A stretch of 64,000 nt of DNA, from contig CM019703.1 of the NCBI GenBank assembly GCA_009760885.1, positions 7,452,459-7,516,458 on the forward strand, in the 5' to 3' direction. Of this stretch, positions 52,073-63,835 are shown in pieces. This stretch comes from Achatina immaculata. Its lineage: Eukaryota; Mollusca; Gastropoda; Stylommatophora; Achatinidae. Each line of letters begins with the position of its first letter. The stretch's first letter is position 1. The notes under the pieces were generated by a model. The model had not been told where the DNA came from. It ran no database searches and was given only the letters and a program-made list of their open reading frames with translations. A program made the position numbers and the translations under genes.

Positions 52073-52228
52073 AAGACCGAAACGAAGATGGCTGCAAGAC
52101 ATCGTTGATGATCTGGAAATGGATGCAGCAGCAGCAGGCCATCTTGCTCACAACCGAGAGGCCTACAGGAGTGCTGTTTGGGAGGCAAAGTTCCGCAAGG
52201 GACATGCAAAGGAATGAATGAATGAATG
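52073..52228 (+). mobile_element. 156-bp tetra-tail LINE insertion with exact 12-bp duplication
   Basis: 'gaccgaaacgaagatggctg', 'caagacatcgttgatgatct', 'ggcctacaggagtgctgttt', then GAAT repeats (52211-52228). Duplication agtctctgttag at 52061-52072 and 52229-52240. Confidence 0.9.
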
Positions 52229-52379
52229 AGTCTCTGTTAGGTTCATTACAAGCCCTCCAGCCTTTACAAAGCGCAAGATTCCTGTACAAATCTATTGGTT
52301 GAGTGCGTCTATAATCATGCACTTTCTGGATATGTTACACTTTTGACGGTGAAATTCATTAAGTTTAGCACCTTCGCTT

Positions 52380-52690
52380 CTTCTTGGAAATGCTGGGTTC
52401 TTTGCAGCCATTGATATAAAGATGTTGAGGCATAGTGTCGGATTGGGAGCGGGTTACGGCGGATATTTTTTTCCGAGCCTGGGTGGAGCTAAAACGCAGC
52501 GGGTATGCAGTACTTCTTTAGCAGACTCCACTACCACGAGGACTTTTGTGATACCTGCCCCATTAGTGTGCTAGGCCTGTTACTAGGGTATCAACGGAGA
52601 AGTGGGACAGGGTCTTGGTCAGCTACTATTCGCCAAACTTGACGCTGGCTGCCAAATCAAATAGTGTCTTCGTCTCCCCCCCCCCATCCC
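52380..52690 (+). repeat. Rep-A dispersed repeat copy, plus strand
   Basis: 'tgctgggttctttgcagcca', 'agtgtcggattgggagcggg', 'ttacggcgg', 'agcagactccactaccacga', 'gtgctaggcctgttactagg', 'gaagtgggacagggtcttgg', 'tcagctactattcgcc'. Confidence 0.82.
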
Positions 52691-52784
52691 CCCCCTTCCA
52701 CCTTTGCTACTTAAAAAAGAAACCAGTGACAGAGACTGCCGTGTATGTCTCTAGAGTAGCGGCCATCTTTACACTGCTGTCATA

Positions 52785-52835
52785 ACGTTACGTAGCTCAG
52801 TGGTAGCGCGTTGCCACCTGCACTACACAACAATG
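52785..52835 (+). mobile_element. possible tRNA-like fragment
   Basis: 'acgtagctcagtggtagcgc' is a typical tRNA 5' half (D-arm/A box), but no B box or paired acceptor stem follows, so it is at most a SINE remnant. Confidence 0.3.
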
Positions 52836-53039
52836 ATGTTGCTGTCAGCTTATACGACGATGTAACAGAGCTTAGAATTTACATCACAATTTCAAGGTTT
52901 TCCTTGTAGTGCATCACTACGAATTTCATCTCGGTTAGTCCTAAAAAAAAAACAAAACGTAAACACAAATAGCCTGAGATACCACAGAAAGTGAGAAACT
53001 CTTCAGCGTGTACGAACTTTGTATAAAGAGTATCAAGGG

Positions 53040-53225
53040 CGGCTGAGTCTTAGTGCACGCGTCTTTCATGTGGAGGTCGATGGTCCTGGTTCATGTGGAG
53101 GGGCCCCTGTCACGTGGCTGCAGACAAGGGTACCCAGTTCATTCTGAAGCTGGGGAAGGAAAAGCAGCCAGGCGTGATATTGACCACATCATCTTCTAGC
53201 ACGCCGACGGGTCAAGGACAGTACG
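53040..53225 (+). mobile_element. tRNA-derived SINE, plus strand
   Basis: Head 'ggcggctgagtcttagtgca' and 'gaggtcgatggtcctggttc' (A- and B-box positions), body 'acaagggtacccagttcatt', 'gctggggaaggaaaagcagc', 'caggcgtgatattgaccaca'. It contains once the unit that is repeated about 15 times at 35.8-36.4 kb. Confidence 0.72.
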
Positions 53226-53394
53226 TTTACTAACATCATATTCTTTCGTGGCTCCGTCTCTGAAAGCTGCCTTTTCTCTTCGACTCTCTGAAACACTTTA
53301 GCGTAATTAATGCAGCCCCTGTCTTTGTTAACATTCCTCTCGGGGAAATTTGGTATTCCTTTCATTAGAGTTTAGCTTAGTGCTACTTGACTCT

Positions 53395-53765
53395 TCTTCT
53401 TCTTTTCTTCTTCTTCTTCTTCTTCTTCTTCTTCTTCTTCTTCTTTAGTCTCTCTGCAATTGAAAACTGGTGTGAAAATGTTGAGGCACAGCATCGTGCC
53501 TGCAAGGGCACGAGTCATGGCAGCTATTTTTTTTCAGGCCCTGAGTACAGCTAAAAAAAAAACAGGGTGTCTGGAATACTTAATTAACAGACTCCACCAC
53601 CGTGGGGACTATAGAGATCCCTGCCCTGTTAGCCCAGGCTGAGCCTGTTTCTGGGAAGTAGCTAAGCTAAAGTGGGACAGAGTCTTGGTCATCTGCGGTT
53701 CACCAGCTCTGAGTCTAGCATCGCAGCCGTGGTTCGCTGACTGCCAAAACCATGGACAGCGCCAT
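53395..53765 (+). repeat. CTT microsatellite joined to a Rep-A copy
   Basis: CTT run at 53394-53446, then Rep-A landmarks 'aaatgttgaggcacagcatc', 'agcta-tttttttcaggccc', 'cagactccaccaccgtgggg', 'gatccctgccctgttagccc', 'agtgggacagagtcttggtc'. It ends at a poly-C run (53767-53780). Confidence 0.82.
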
Positions 53766-53780
53766 TCCCCCCCCCCCCCC

Positions 53781-54093
53781 CAACCACCCCCACCCCTTTA
53801 CACTGACGATAGAAGAAATTACTAAACGTCAAATAACATTTACTAAATCTTGCTGATAAGTCATAACACTATGATGTCTATAGTTTCCTTGGTGATTAAA
53901 TTCCTTAATGAAAGTTTTATTCTGCGCTCATAATGCCTTTCATCTGTGTCTGCTTAGTGCAGAAATCCCTTCTTCAGGATTTGCTTTCCGCTAAAATTCT
54001 CTTTCGTAGCGTTTGATTGTGGTAGCATTCTTTTGTTAGCGTCGTTTTTCAGACTTTTATTCGTTCTAAGATATTTTTAAAAGACCTTGATTT
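53781..54093. other. unassigned DNA
   Basis: Nothing recognised. Confidence 0.4.
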
Positions 54094-54315
54094 AATGCTG
54101 CAATCTCTTACCAGATTGTGGCCAGTGTTGTTATCATTTACGAGATTTTAGTCAGTGCTGTAATATCTTACCAGATTTTGGTCAGTGCTGTAATATCTTA
54201 CCAGATTTTGGTCTATGCTGTAATCATTTACCAGATTTTGGTTAGTGCTCTAATCACTTACAAGATTTTTTATCAGTGCTGTAATCTCTTGCCAGATTTT
54301 GATTAGTGCTATAAT
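54094..54315. repeat. 30-bp minisatellite, about 7 copies
   Basis: Unit ccagattttggtcagtgctg plus taatatctta, period 30, fairly diverged. Confidence 0.9.
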
Positions 54316-54714
54316 GAATGGTGCTCATGTGAATTCCCGTTATCATTAAACGCTATGATGCTGTTTCTCTCATATTGCTAAATGCTACAGCCGAAGTTTA
54401 TGATAGACCTCAGTTCCTTTAGCGAAGTTCCGTTCCCTGTACATTTCTCCTGCTGAATTTTCTTCTAGTTATTCAACAAACTGTTACATAAATCTACTTC
54501 AGTTCTTCTTGTTCTTCTGCTTTTATGCTCAGCTTTCTAAACATGGAGCTGGGTTGCCCCCATGAATCCTGCTGTCAGCAGGAGGTCTTTCAGGAACCCA
54601 GAGTTTCTCCCCCAATGCTTCTCTCTCTCGGGGGCATACCTGTGCTCTGAGATCTCTGCACTTGAATACAAGAGGTGACGCAAAGTTATGGCTCGGTTTG
54701 TTGGCATGTGAATT

Positions 54715-54830
54715 TAGCTCGTCACAAACATGTGTAGCTTGCCATAAAACATATGTAGCTTGCCATGAAACATTTGTAGCTTGTCATAAAACATTTGTAG
54801 CTTGTCATAAAACATTTGTAGCTTGTTTTC
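54715..54830. repeat. 21-bp minisatellite, about 5-6 copies
   Basis: Unit gtagcttgtcataaaacatt plus t. It keeps a frame (VACHKTF) only because 21 is divisible by three. Confidence 0.88.
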
Positions 54831-55697
54831 AGCCACACAGGTGATAGGTTCTGGCCCTGTAACCCTCGCTACGCCGTCATATTTTGGCAACAGAAAATGC
54901 CCGCGCAGATCAGTTGTATGTAATCTTCTCTTTTGTATTTATTACAGGTAGTGCTTTAGTCAGCACTGACCTTTATGTGAGCCTAATCTTTCACACTTGT
55001 TTCTGTGTGTTGAGATGGTTGTATGCTTCAGTCCAGCTCTTCCTCGCCTGCTCGTTTTCTTACCTCCTGCTGTACCTTGACTTTGATTAGTGTCTTGGCT
55101 TCTTCATATATTTACACCTGTCAGGTAAGGTTACACAGCCCAGTTTCACAGTCCCATACCCCCCTCTTCATTTTCGGATGGAGATCAGCGGAGATGGATC
55201 CCGTGTGTCGTAACTCTTTTGAGGCGTACTGGGTAAAAAAAATGCTTGTTTAGCCGTATATTGTCTTTCTGTAAAACGGAAACTTCGATTGATGATGTAT
55301 ATTCCTCTAAAACAAAGTTATTTCTCTGTATACTTCGCTTACTAAACTTTTAGTTAAGCATGGTCCTTACAGGCAGACTGTAATGAACGTTATTTCCCTG
55401 TTACTAATACTAGCTTGATTTAACTTTTTTTTTTTAAACTGAAGTAAATTATACCAGTGCAAACAGTAAATTATCTTACAAAAATGTTAATAATGGCTAC
55501 ATTCCTGATATTAAATTATAGCCATTGCTTGATATATATTGTTATAGTTTGCGTACCTGCTGGAACAATCCTATTGATCTCAGGAGTGACGGATTATCGG
55601 AGAAAGGTCGTCTTGCTCTGCCTCATTTTATATATAATGAAATGCTCAAACCAGGTGTCACTTTATAATGAATTGCCCAATCCAGGGCTAACTTCAT
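54831..55697. other. unassigned DNA
   Basis: No exon, element end or array is supported in this stretch. Confidence 0.4.
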
Positions 55698-55875
55698 ATA
55701 GTGACTTGACAAAAAGGGTGGTTGAGATGGAAGAGTAGTGTCTTGACAAAAAGCTCGTTGAGAAGGAAGAGTAGTGACTTGACAAAATCTCAGCGTGAAT
55801 AGAGTAGTGAGTTGACAAAATGACGGCGTGGATAAAGAGTAATGACTTGACAAAAGCTCGGCGAAGAGGAACGAT
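55698..55875. repeat. diverged tandem repeat, about 34-37 bp, 5 copies
   Basis: Units share 'agtgacttgacaaaa', 'gctcg' and 'gagaaggaagagtag', with changes in length. Confidence 0.85.
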
Positions 55876-56520
55876 ATTCTTGACTGGCTGTTTTCGCCTC
55901 TTCTAGTGACTGTATTATCTCTTAGGAGTAGCGATCATCTCTCCCGTCCGTCCTTCCCTAGTATACTGATCTTCTTTCGACAACATATTTGCTTCCCTTT
56001 CTATTAACCCTCTGAAAGCGCTCTAGTTAACTCCTGAGAAACCAAGTATCAGAAACTACAGGTAGACAAAGACGGTCGTCCTATTTAGATCATTTATCTT
56101 AATTAAGCACATAATGAGAATCTAGAGTGAGTGGGAATGAGGCTGTGGAACGTAATCTGAGGTGGAGAAGTACGAGAGAAGGCTATTAAAATTCCATCTT
56201 TGATCAAAGCACTGACAGACGAATAAGATGTGGTAATATTACCGCGGAAAATAACATGGCGGGGTGAAGATGAAAGCCGAAGGGCAACAGGACAACACCT
56301 CAGCATCATAAATGTGGCAGTAAAATCGAAGGGATAATTGGAAAGTTGCCGATCAAAAACCAAGATAAATGGCTTAGTTTTTGTGTACACAGCAAAGAAA
56401 AGTTAAACGGAATCATCATAATATTTATACTTTCCCTGCCCTCTAATGTTTTTTATGCACAATCAGGGCTCAGATCAAAGGCAAAACCCCTAAAAAAAAC
56501 TGGCAGTTTTGGGACTTTAA
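55876..56520. other. unassigned DNA
   Basis: Nothing recognised. A minus-strand frame of 95 codons at 56103-56390 has no family features. Confidence 0.4.
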
Positions 56521-56660
<140 letters not shown>

Positions 56661-56752
56661 GTCTGTGTGTGCTGAGACAGCGATATATTTTGCTCCGTCC
56701 AACGGAGTATTTTTTTTTTGTCTGTCTGCCAACCTGACCTCCTTCTACCGCC

Positions 56753-56753
56753 T

Positions 56754-56814
<61 letters not shown>
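56753..56814. repeat. (CT)n-(AT)n microsatellite
   Basis: CT run at 56754-56770, then AT run to 56814. Confidence 0.95.
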
Positions 56815-56820
<6 letters not shown>

Positions 56821-57194
56821 CAGTTTGCATGTCTATATGTGTAGATGTCTGTACAAAGACATGTTTGTCTGTTTATGCAAATGTCTTTCTGATCGTTCAT
56901 CCGTAGAACATTGAACCTTCCGCCAGGCTTTTAAAAAATATATAACCAAAATCAAATCAAGTTTTTCTTCTCCGATTCTCTTCTCCCGTTCATCATTCCT
57001 GGCCACCACCACCACCACTTCTAAGAGAGCACCCAGCAAACAAAAAAAAAAACACAGCATAAATATTCCTTCAGCTTATTTATTACCCCAATAACAATTT
57101 ATCTCCCAGCTGCTGACAAATGAGCTGTAAAACATGACCCAAAGATAAATAGGGCCTGTTTTTTTTTCTTTCCTGTTATCTACATGTATGTCAC

Positions 57195-57247
57195 TTTCTC
57201 CTTCTCTCTCTCTCACTCTCCCTTTCACTCTCTCTCTCACTCACTCA

Positions 57248-57283
<36 letters not shown>

Positions 57284-57285
57284 GC
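57195..57285. repeat. (CT)n/(CTCA)n-(TA)n microsatellite
   Basis: CT and CTCA/CACT repeats to 57265, then TA to about 57283. Confidence 0.9.
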
Positions 57286-57879
57286 ACACACACTTCTCCT
57301 TTATATAAACATATAGGCAGTCTTCAGCACACAGAGACGAGTGCTCACACAACTTTCTAGAATGCTATAAACGAACCAAACCCTGATCCTCGCCGAGCCA
57401 GAATTTACGACTGGCACGTTGACAGATCTTATTCCGCGACCAGACCTCCAGAATTTCCCAGGATCTTCCCAGCATCGGCCCCCCCCCCCCCCCGTTCACA
57501 TACCGCTGTAAATGTCATCAGGTGACGTGTGCCCACCCTGACCTGGTCCAGACTTTCTTGTAGGTCACAGAGGGATACTTGCGTCAGTTCATTACAAGAC
57601 CTGTCCTTTTTTTTTGTTGTTGTTGGTAAGATTCACCTGATGTTCTTGCCTTTATTTACGTCAGTAAATCCCTGGTTCTATTCTCCCTGTTGGAGTAATG
57701 TCATATTTCAGTGACATCGAACTTTGTTTAGTGCCCTTTGTGATGGAGTGTAATGACAGGTATGATGTTACAGCGTGCCGGAAGTCTCACCTTCTTCTGT
57801 TAATTTGGGGAAATAAGAATAGCAACATTGATTCTTTTCATCGACGTCTGTCATCGCCTTCATTGTCACTGGTTTCATT
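57286..57879. other. unassigned DNA
   Basis: Poly-C run at 57479-57493 and T run near 57608-57617. No gene recognised. Confidence 0.4.
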
Positions 57880-58450
57880 GAATAGAAGAACAGCGACCTT
57901 TCACGGGACAGAAGACCAAAGAGTTTACGCTGGATAGAAGAACAAAGAGCTTTCATTCAATAGAAGAAAAAAGAGCTTTCGCTGAGTATAAGAACAGAGA
58001 GTTTTAGCTGGATAGAAGAACAGAGAGTTTTCACTAGATAGAAAAAAACAGAGCTTTCATTTGATAGAAGAACAGAGAGCTTTCATTTGATAGAAGAACA
58101 GAGAGCTTTCACTGGATAGAAAATCAGAGAGCTTTCACTAGATAGAAGAACAAAGAGCTTTCACTGGATAAAAGAACAGAGAGCTTTCACTGGATAGAAG
58201 ATCAGAGAACTTTCACTGGATTATTAGAAGGAACTGAGTTTTCACTGAACAGATGATAAAAGAGTTTTCATTGAAGAGGAAAAAAAAATAATTGTAACTG
58301 GGTGTAGAACAAATGGTATTCATGGAGGGGAAAATATATAAAGAACTTTCACTGGACAGAACGAACTTTCACTGAGTAAAGAACAGAAAACACACAAACT
58401 GAGCAAAAAGAATAAAGAACATTCACCGAGATAGAAGGACGAAGATCTTA
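57880..58450. repeat. 26-bp minisatellite, about 20 copies, 3' side diverged
   Basis: Unit gatagaagaacagagagctt plus tcactg, period near 26. The centre (58030-58200) is most regular; beyond 58210 units vary in length. Confidence 0.92.
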
Positions 58451-58599
58451 CATCATAATATTAGGAAAAAGAAATCAAAGGGGTTGGTCAATGTTTTTTT
58501 TTACTGTGCGCTGTAAATAAGATATTTAAGAAGAATAATAAATGTGATAAGAGGAGACCACGTCAGAAAAGACACCATCTGGGTTGAAGTAACTTCGCT

Positions 58600-58870
58600 A
58601 CTACACTACATCCAGAAACGGTGAGTCAAACGTTTTGGCCATGTTGCACGACTATCACCAGACAGTATGCCACAAACAGAAAAAATACTCACGCTAAAAA
58701 AATATGGGAAACAGAGAGGCTGCACACGCTAAATGTTGAGAGAGGAAATTACAGAAGCTTTAAATATCCCATTATTCGAAGCAAACCGCCGAACCCTATC
58801 AAGACGTCCGTTTGTCCCCTCAGGACAGAAAGATATATGAGGAAGGAGACAAGAGAGGACAAGACAGGAC
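58600..58870 (+). mobile_element. possible LINE C-terminal fragment
   Basis: Reads VKRFGHVARLSPDSMPQTEK, ILTLKKYGKQRGCTR..., resembling the 'RFGHVAR...GK..G' block of LINE proteins. Ends in GACAAGA repeats at about 58847-58890. Confidence 0.5.
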
Positions 58871-59885
58871 AGGACAAGATAAGACAAGACGCCGTTACAT
58901 AAACTTCGTAACTTAACATATCGATTTCGTTGTTGGATGTAGCTCTACCCCGTCCCGGGGCTCTCTGTTCCATGCACTTTGTAGTTTCTGTATTTCTCTA
59001 CATCAGCTGTATGCTGAGCTTACAATTCTTGTATAACATTTTGATGATGATGATAATGATGATGATGATTATGAATATTTGTTTTCAAATTATCTTTAAC
59101 TCTAACATATCTCGGCGCCAAGCAGACTGCTCACTTCGTTCAAAACAGGGTTGTGTTCTGTGAATTTAATTTAACTCTCTTGATGTGTTTTAACCCTTTC
59201 GATGTGTCATTAGCTCCCTCGTTTTTAACCCTCTCTCTGCGTAAAACTTATGGAAGATGAGAACTACATCAGCTTCTCTTCTCCCTTCTTCTGCTGCAGC
59301 CCCGGCCCAGCAGAGCGGCGTTGACAGACGTTTATAGCAGTTTATGGGCTACTAGGTGTGCCCTTGGCTATTCAGGCCTTACATATGTTTAGCCAAGTGA
59401 CTTTATAAACGTTGATCCTTAGGTCATGTAGTTGAGTTGTTATTTAACTTGGCCAGGAGAGGGAGCAGCTGTGTGTGCGGAAATTGGAGGGTAGATATAC
59501 TGAAGCATGCAAGGTCTCTGCCTGCCTATATGTGTGCTGAGAAAGTGACTAAACGTGGGGTATATCTGAGAGATCGTGAAGATGGACTTATGCTTGGATC
59601 TATTCTTCGATGTCGAGGTCGTTCCTGAGTCACCGAGAATCGTTTGTTTGTTTGGGTATTGTTGTACTTTGAGCCGTCACTACTTACAACATGAGTCATC
59701 GCGCATGTATTCATCCGCCACTAGATCGCTCCGCACACGTATGAGGGGGGGAAAAGTGATCACGCTGTCGGTGAATCCCACGGCAAACCCATTCTCTCGC
59801 GATAAACCGAACCTTTGTGCTTCAACTGCGTAGAGCACGTTGCAAAGTTTTCAGATAAGAAACAAGGCCTGCGCACAGAAATGAG
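58871..59885. other. unassigned DNA
   Basis: About 1 kb; contains a GAT/ATG run at 59042-59069, possibly an old LINE tail. No exon recognised. Confidence 0.4.
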
Positions 59886-60000
59886 ATGGTTGAGTGGATA
59901 AAACGCTGTTCTCTTCTGGCTAGGCGACTCCTTGTTATACAGGAGTCCATGGTTCGAATCACCGTTTTTCTTCCACCATTTCTCTTTCTCTCTGGTCTAA
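59886..60000 (+). mobile_element. tRNA-derived SINE head, plus strand
   Basis: 'gatggttgagtggataaaac' (A box TGGTTGAGTGG), 'gctgttctcttctggctagg', 'gactcc...ggagtc' stem, and 'catggttcgaatcaccg' (B box). The paired extra arm suggests a Leu/Ser-type tRNA ancestor. No matching acceptor stem, so not a tRNA gene. Homologous to 46.69-46.81 kb. Confidence 0.72.
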
Positions 60001-60579
60001 AATGCTTCGCTTACTATTTTTCGAAGGCTAACCATGCATGCTATGTTTTCTCTTGCAGTATCCCAAAATAAAGTTAATAATTTTAATTTTTTAAAACTTC
60101 CAAGGATACAACCATCCCCCCTACCCCCACTAAAAAAGCTATTATAATCCATGAAAGTAATTTTTAAAAAAAACCGACCTCCTGAACTTGCAAAATTTAA
60201 ACATTTAAAAAAAAAAAACCCACCCCCGAAGGCTGAGGGGTTATAAATATAGGGCATCATTTAAGAATGTTTATCAACAGGTGTCTGAAGTTGCAGATCG
60301 TGTGTAACATGAAGTCGAACTTTGGCGAGCTCTAGCGCTGCTCACACAACCAGCCTCTGAGATTAGCTGTAATTTACTTTCTTCTAAGGAAGGGACTCTT
60401 TCTAAGTGAAGCTGAAACAGCATATATTTTTTTTCTTATGTGATTTATATCAACTAAAGGGCGTTGCTGAACAGCTGCGGTATGTCTTGTTTTTTCGAGT
60501 TCGGGGTTTCCAAGTTGTTAATATTTTGCTTTCTGATGTCTTAGTTTAAAGAACTTTTTAAAAAATATATAGTGCAAAC
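60001..60579. other. unassigned DNA
   Basis: A-rich and T-rich sequence; nothing recognised. Confidence 0.4.
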
Positions 60580-60748
60580 ACAACATTTAACATTAGTTTG
60601 AAGAGCTAAAAATGTGCATATGCAGGACGTAATTTTAGCTTAGAGAACACAAGAATGTGGATACACAACATTTAAGTTTAGGTTAAAGAGCAAGAAACGT
60701 GCTTTACACAACATTTAAGTTTAGGTTAAAGAGCAAGAAACGTGCCGT
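60580..60748. repeat. 43-bp tandem repeat, about 3-4 copies
   Basis: The last two units, 'acaacatttaagtttaggtt' plus 'aaagagcaagaaacgtgc', are 43 bp apart and nearly identical. Earlier units are diverged. Confidence 0.85.
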
Positions 60749-60945
60749 ACGTTGAGGCCATAGTCCCCCACGGGAGTGGAGTCTGCTAAAGAACCTATGA
60801 ACCCCGTTTTTTTTTTTTTATTTAAACTCCACCTAGAGAATGAAAAAAAGTTCGCTTTACCCACTCTCAGTCCGACACGATGCTGTGACTTTACATGTTC
60901 AACGCATCGGCTGAAATAGAAACACCAGCCGGTAGTTACCAGGGA
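60745..60945 (-). repeat. Rep-A dispersed repeat copy, minus strand
   Basis: 'ggccatagtcccccacggga', 'gtggagtctgctaaagaacc', 'ctctcagtccgacacgatgc', 'tcaacgcatcggctgaaata', 'gaaacaccagccggtagtta'. Partial at its 3' end. Confidence 0.78.
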
Positions 60946-61136
60946 ACTACTAGAAGGAAACAAGCAGGAAAGTAAATTCCAGGGAACTACTAGAAAGAAA
61001 CAAGCAGGAAAGTAAATTCCAGGGAACTACTAGAAGGAAACAAGCAGGAAAGTAAATTCCAGGGAACTACTAGAAGGAAACAAGCAGGAAAGTAAATTCC
61101 AGGGAACTACTAGAAGGAAACAAGCAGGAAAGTAAA
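60940..61136. repeat. 40-bp minisatellite, about 5 copies
   Basis: Unit ttccagggaactactagaag plus gaaacaagcaggaaagtaaa, period exactly 40. It begins directly at the Rep-A 5' end, whose expected start (CCAGTGAG/TTCCAG-type) may have seeded it. Confidence 0.95.
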
Positions 61137-61704
61137 ACACGCTGTACAAGAGAAGAGTTGATTCCGCGCCCTGGCTAAAGTGCACTCAAGTACATATCTC
61201 ACTCTCCGAGCAGCGAATATTCATGCTCCACTAGCAAGCCATAAAGGTGGCCAGACGTCATGGAAATCAGCGAGAATATATCGCCCACAGTCTGGGTCTA
61301 ATCGAAGGAAGGTCCAGGGCACCCAAATCACCGAAAATTAATGAATTCTTGGCTTCGGGTGAGTGCGACATAATTCGTGACAGTGCGGCCCAGTGAGAGC
61401 TGATGATCAAATTTTTTGTAAGGCGGAGTGGAACCGTGGCGTCGCGCTTTTCATTGACATTAATAGCAAGTCCAACAAGTGGATCTCTGGTGGACGTAAC
61501 AGCTTATGACTGTTATGTCCGTGAGGAAGGAGGATAGAGGTTTGACTAGGTTTAGTTTACTAACCTAAGGTAGGAGGAAACTTTTCAAAGAAAAGAAGGC
61601 ATACAGACAGATAAGATAAGACAATACAGACAGATGGATGGATGGATGGACGGACTCTGTTGGTTAGTTCTTTTTCTGCCCCTTATATAATGAAGAACGA
61701 CAAC
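61137..61704. other. unassigned DNA
   Basis: Single-copy-looking sequence at 61140-61510 with no recognised domain; (GATG)n at 61632-61650. Confidence 0.4.
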
Positions 61705-61905
61705 TCTTGACCTATTCTTATATATCTTATATCCTTCCCGTGCCGTTAAACGTCACATAGGGCTCACAAAGTAGTTCGCCAATTTTTCCTGTCTTCGGCG
61801 AGTCTTTCAACCTCATCAAAGGATTTTATGCCTGTTAATTTGGCCTCTCTTAATAATGTCCTCTTCAGAGTTTCACGCGGTCTGCCTCTTTTTGTTTGGG
61901 GCCGA
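61705..61905 (-). mobile_element. LINE 3'-end fragment, minus strand (RALCDV family)
   Basis: 'tatatcttatatccttcccg' tail side, then 'tgccgttaaacgtcacatag', 'ggctcacaaagtagttcgcc', 'gagtctttcaacctcatcaa', 'ttggcctctcttaataatgt', 'tcacgcggtctgcctctttt', as at 20.83-21.01 kb. It breaks off near 61900. Confidence 0.82.
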
Positions 61906-62149
61906 CGAATGAGCTCATCGAAGTTGGCATCCCTGATGCTCGGTTGGCTGACCTATTACTGTGGTCAAATTTCCCATCAGAAATATTTACCTTTTCTCCG
62001 TGTACGAAAAAAAAAAAGACAGAAACTGTAATGGTTTTTAACGTCTTGTGACATTGACCGAAAGTTTGGTATAATAAGATCTCTACAGGTACAGTCGCAG
62101 TACAAAACTATTTTCTTTCTCCATTGTGTATAGGAACTACAGCAGCTTG

Positions 62150-62520
62150 CGTTCCTACTCAGCCATTACACCCATACGGGTATCGTTAGTTTCGTACGCT
62201 CAGAAAAAAAAAAACAGGCGCTAATTTAGTTTGAAGTTAAAAAAAAGAAACAAACTCGGTTTGGTGCGGATGGCATTTTAATTTGTAGGTTACAAAAAAT
62301 GGAACTAGCTAATTTTCGTACAGCTAAAAAAAAAAAAAAAATTAGACCTACATTTAGTTTACCACGTACAGGAATACAAACTTCAGTTTAGTTTCGTACT
62401 CACAGAAAGATAATACGAAACTTTAATTCTGTGGAGAGGGGGGTGGGTGGGGGGAAATTGACACAAATTTAGTTTCGTACATACAGGAAAATAGACTTAG
62501 CTTTAGTTTTGTATGCGGGA
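62150..62520. repeat. possible old, diverged tandem repeat
   Basis: About five segments share 'agtttcgtac', a short gap, A runs and 'acttagtttag'-like strings at roughly 60-70 bp spacing. Degenerate. Confidence 0.4.
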
Positions 62521-62734
62521 AATGAAAATGTACCCTGAACAACTGGGTCAACATGTCTGAGCAACTTTCCATTTTTTTTTTTCTTAAGAAACGGTAAATA
62601 TTTCTATTCTGCCCAAGAACTGCACCTTCCTCCACGTGCGAGGATTATTTCTTTAAAAAAACCCGTCTGAAAGTTGCTTTGAACCGTTCAGTTTAATCAA
62701 CAAAGTAGTTAGTGTGAGGAAGTATGATAAGGAA

Positions 62735-62930
62735 CGGGTGTCGCAGTGGTGTAGTTGCTTGTGTACTCGGCCACCGATCAGAAGGTCCCTGGTTTGGTTT
62801 CTCACTTGGGTGGAATTTTTTTTCAGACCAAACGGCACCGGGGTCAAGTCGTAGTTTTTAAAAAAAAATGAGTACCTGCGGCTTCCCTAGGGAAACAAAG
62901 ACAGCGAGACAAGGTACTGGCCCCCCCCCC
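62735..62930 (+). mobile_element. tRNA-derived SINE, plus strand
   Basis: 'gtgtcgcagtggtgtagttg' (A-box region), 'gtactcggccaccgatcaga', 'aggtccctggtttggtttct' (degraded B box), 'cagaccaaacggcaccgggg', 'gagtacctgcggcttcccta', 'gcgagacaaggtactggc', then a poly-C run. Same family as the minus-strand SINE at 29.63-29.96 kb. Confidence 0.75.
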
Positions 62931-63126
62931 CCCCCCCCATCTCAAATGCTGCAGTGGCTTAGAAATGTGAAGGCATTAACACTTCATACCTACGGGAGAT
63001 GACAATGTACGGTAATGTGGAGTTTAAACAAATGTAATATGAAGCAAAACAGTTATGGGAATTAAAATGGAAATGTGGCCACTTGGGAACGTGATGTGGA
63101 ATAGGTGACATGGACAGAGTTATATT

Positions 63127-63228
63127 ACGGAATCTCTCTCTCTCCCTCTCTCTCGCGCTCTCTCTCTCTCTCTCTCCCTCTCTCTCGCTCTCTCTCTCAC
63201 TCTCTCTCTCTCTCTCTCTCCCTCTCAA
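63127..63228. repeat. (CT)n microsatellite
   Basis: CT run with CG and CC interruptions. Confidence 0.95.
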
Positions 63229-63289
63229 GGTCCCTACCGACAGGTGTAGGATAGCATGTCCTTCCACAACCCTCGATCCTTGCTGTGCA

Positions 63290-63835
63290 TCTCAACAGGC
63301 TTGTCACTGAGCATTTCCCGTGCCAGGATGCCAAAAAGCGTCAAACATCTTGTCTCTTTGTCTACCTCTGTCCCTTCAGCCTTCGATCTTCCCTGCTGCC
63401 ATTAGCTGCTCTAGCCCGCCTACCCCTCCCCCCCCCCAACCAAACAGGCCCCACAAATCTGGATTGTCGTTTTCTGATCTTACTTATAATTTTTCATGTT
63501 TCCTGCGTCTTTTTTTTCCAGAACTTCCTCGTTCGATTTTCTTGCTCTCTGTGTGCTACTTTCAGTATTTTTCTTAAGATCATTTCTGGTTCCAACCTTT
63601 TTTTTTTCTTGTTTCTCTTTACTGATCATCCAGGCTTTACATTCATAGAGCAGGATCGGTTCAATGTAACACGCTCTTCATGACTCTCATATATAATGAA
63701 TAATGACTTACTACAAAGTATGTATTTTAACTTTTGAAAAGAGGTCTTGACTTGTGCAGTTCTACTTTCTGCTTCGGCGATACATCTTAAGTAGGTGGTT
63801 AAGTACTTAAAACTGTCACTTTGCTTTAATTTTGT
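63290..63835 (-). mobile_element. LINE fragment, minus strand (family of 19.6-20.7 kb)
   Basis: On the minus strand: FKGTKLKQSDSFKYLTTYLR, AEAESRTAQVKTSFQKLKYI, LCSKSLFI, then a frame-shifted NRSCSMNVKPG region and a C-terminal tail toward 63300. The order matches LNGTILKQVQKFKYLGAVIT and RTAQAKTAFQRMRNIL in the 20-kb copy. Confidence 0.78.
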
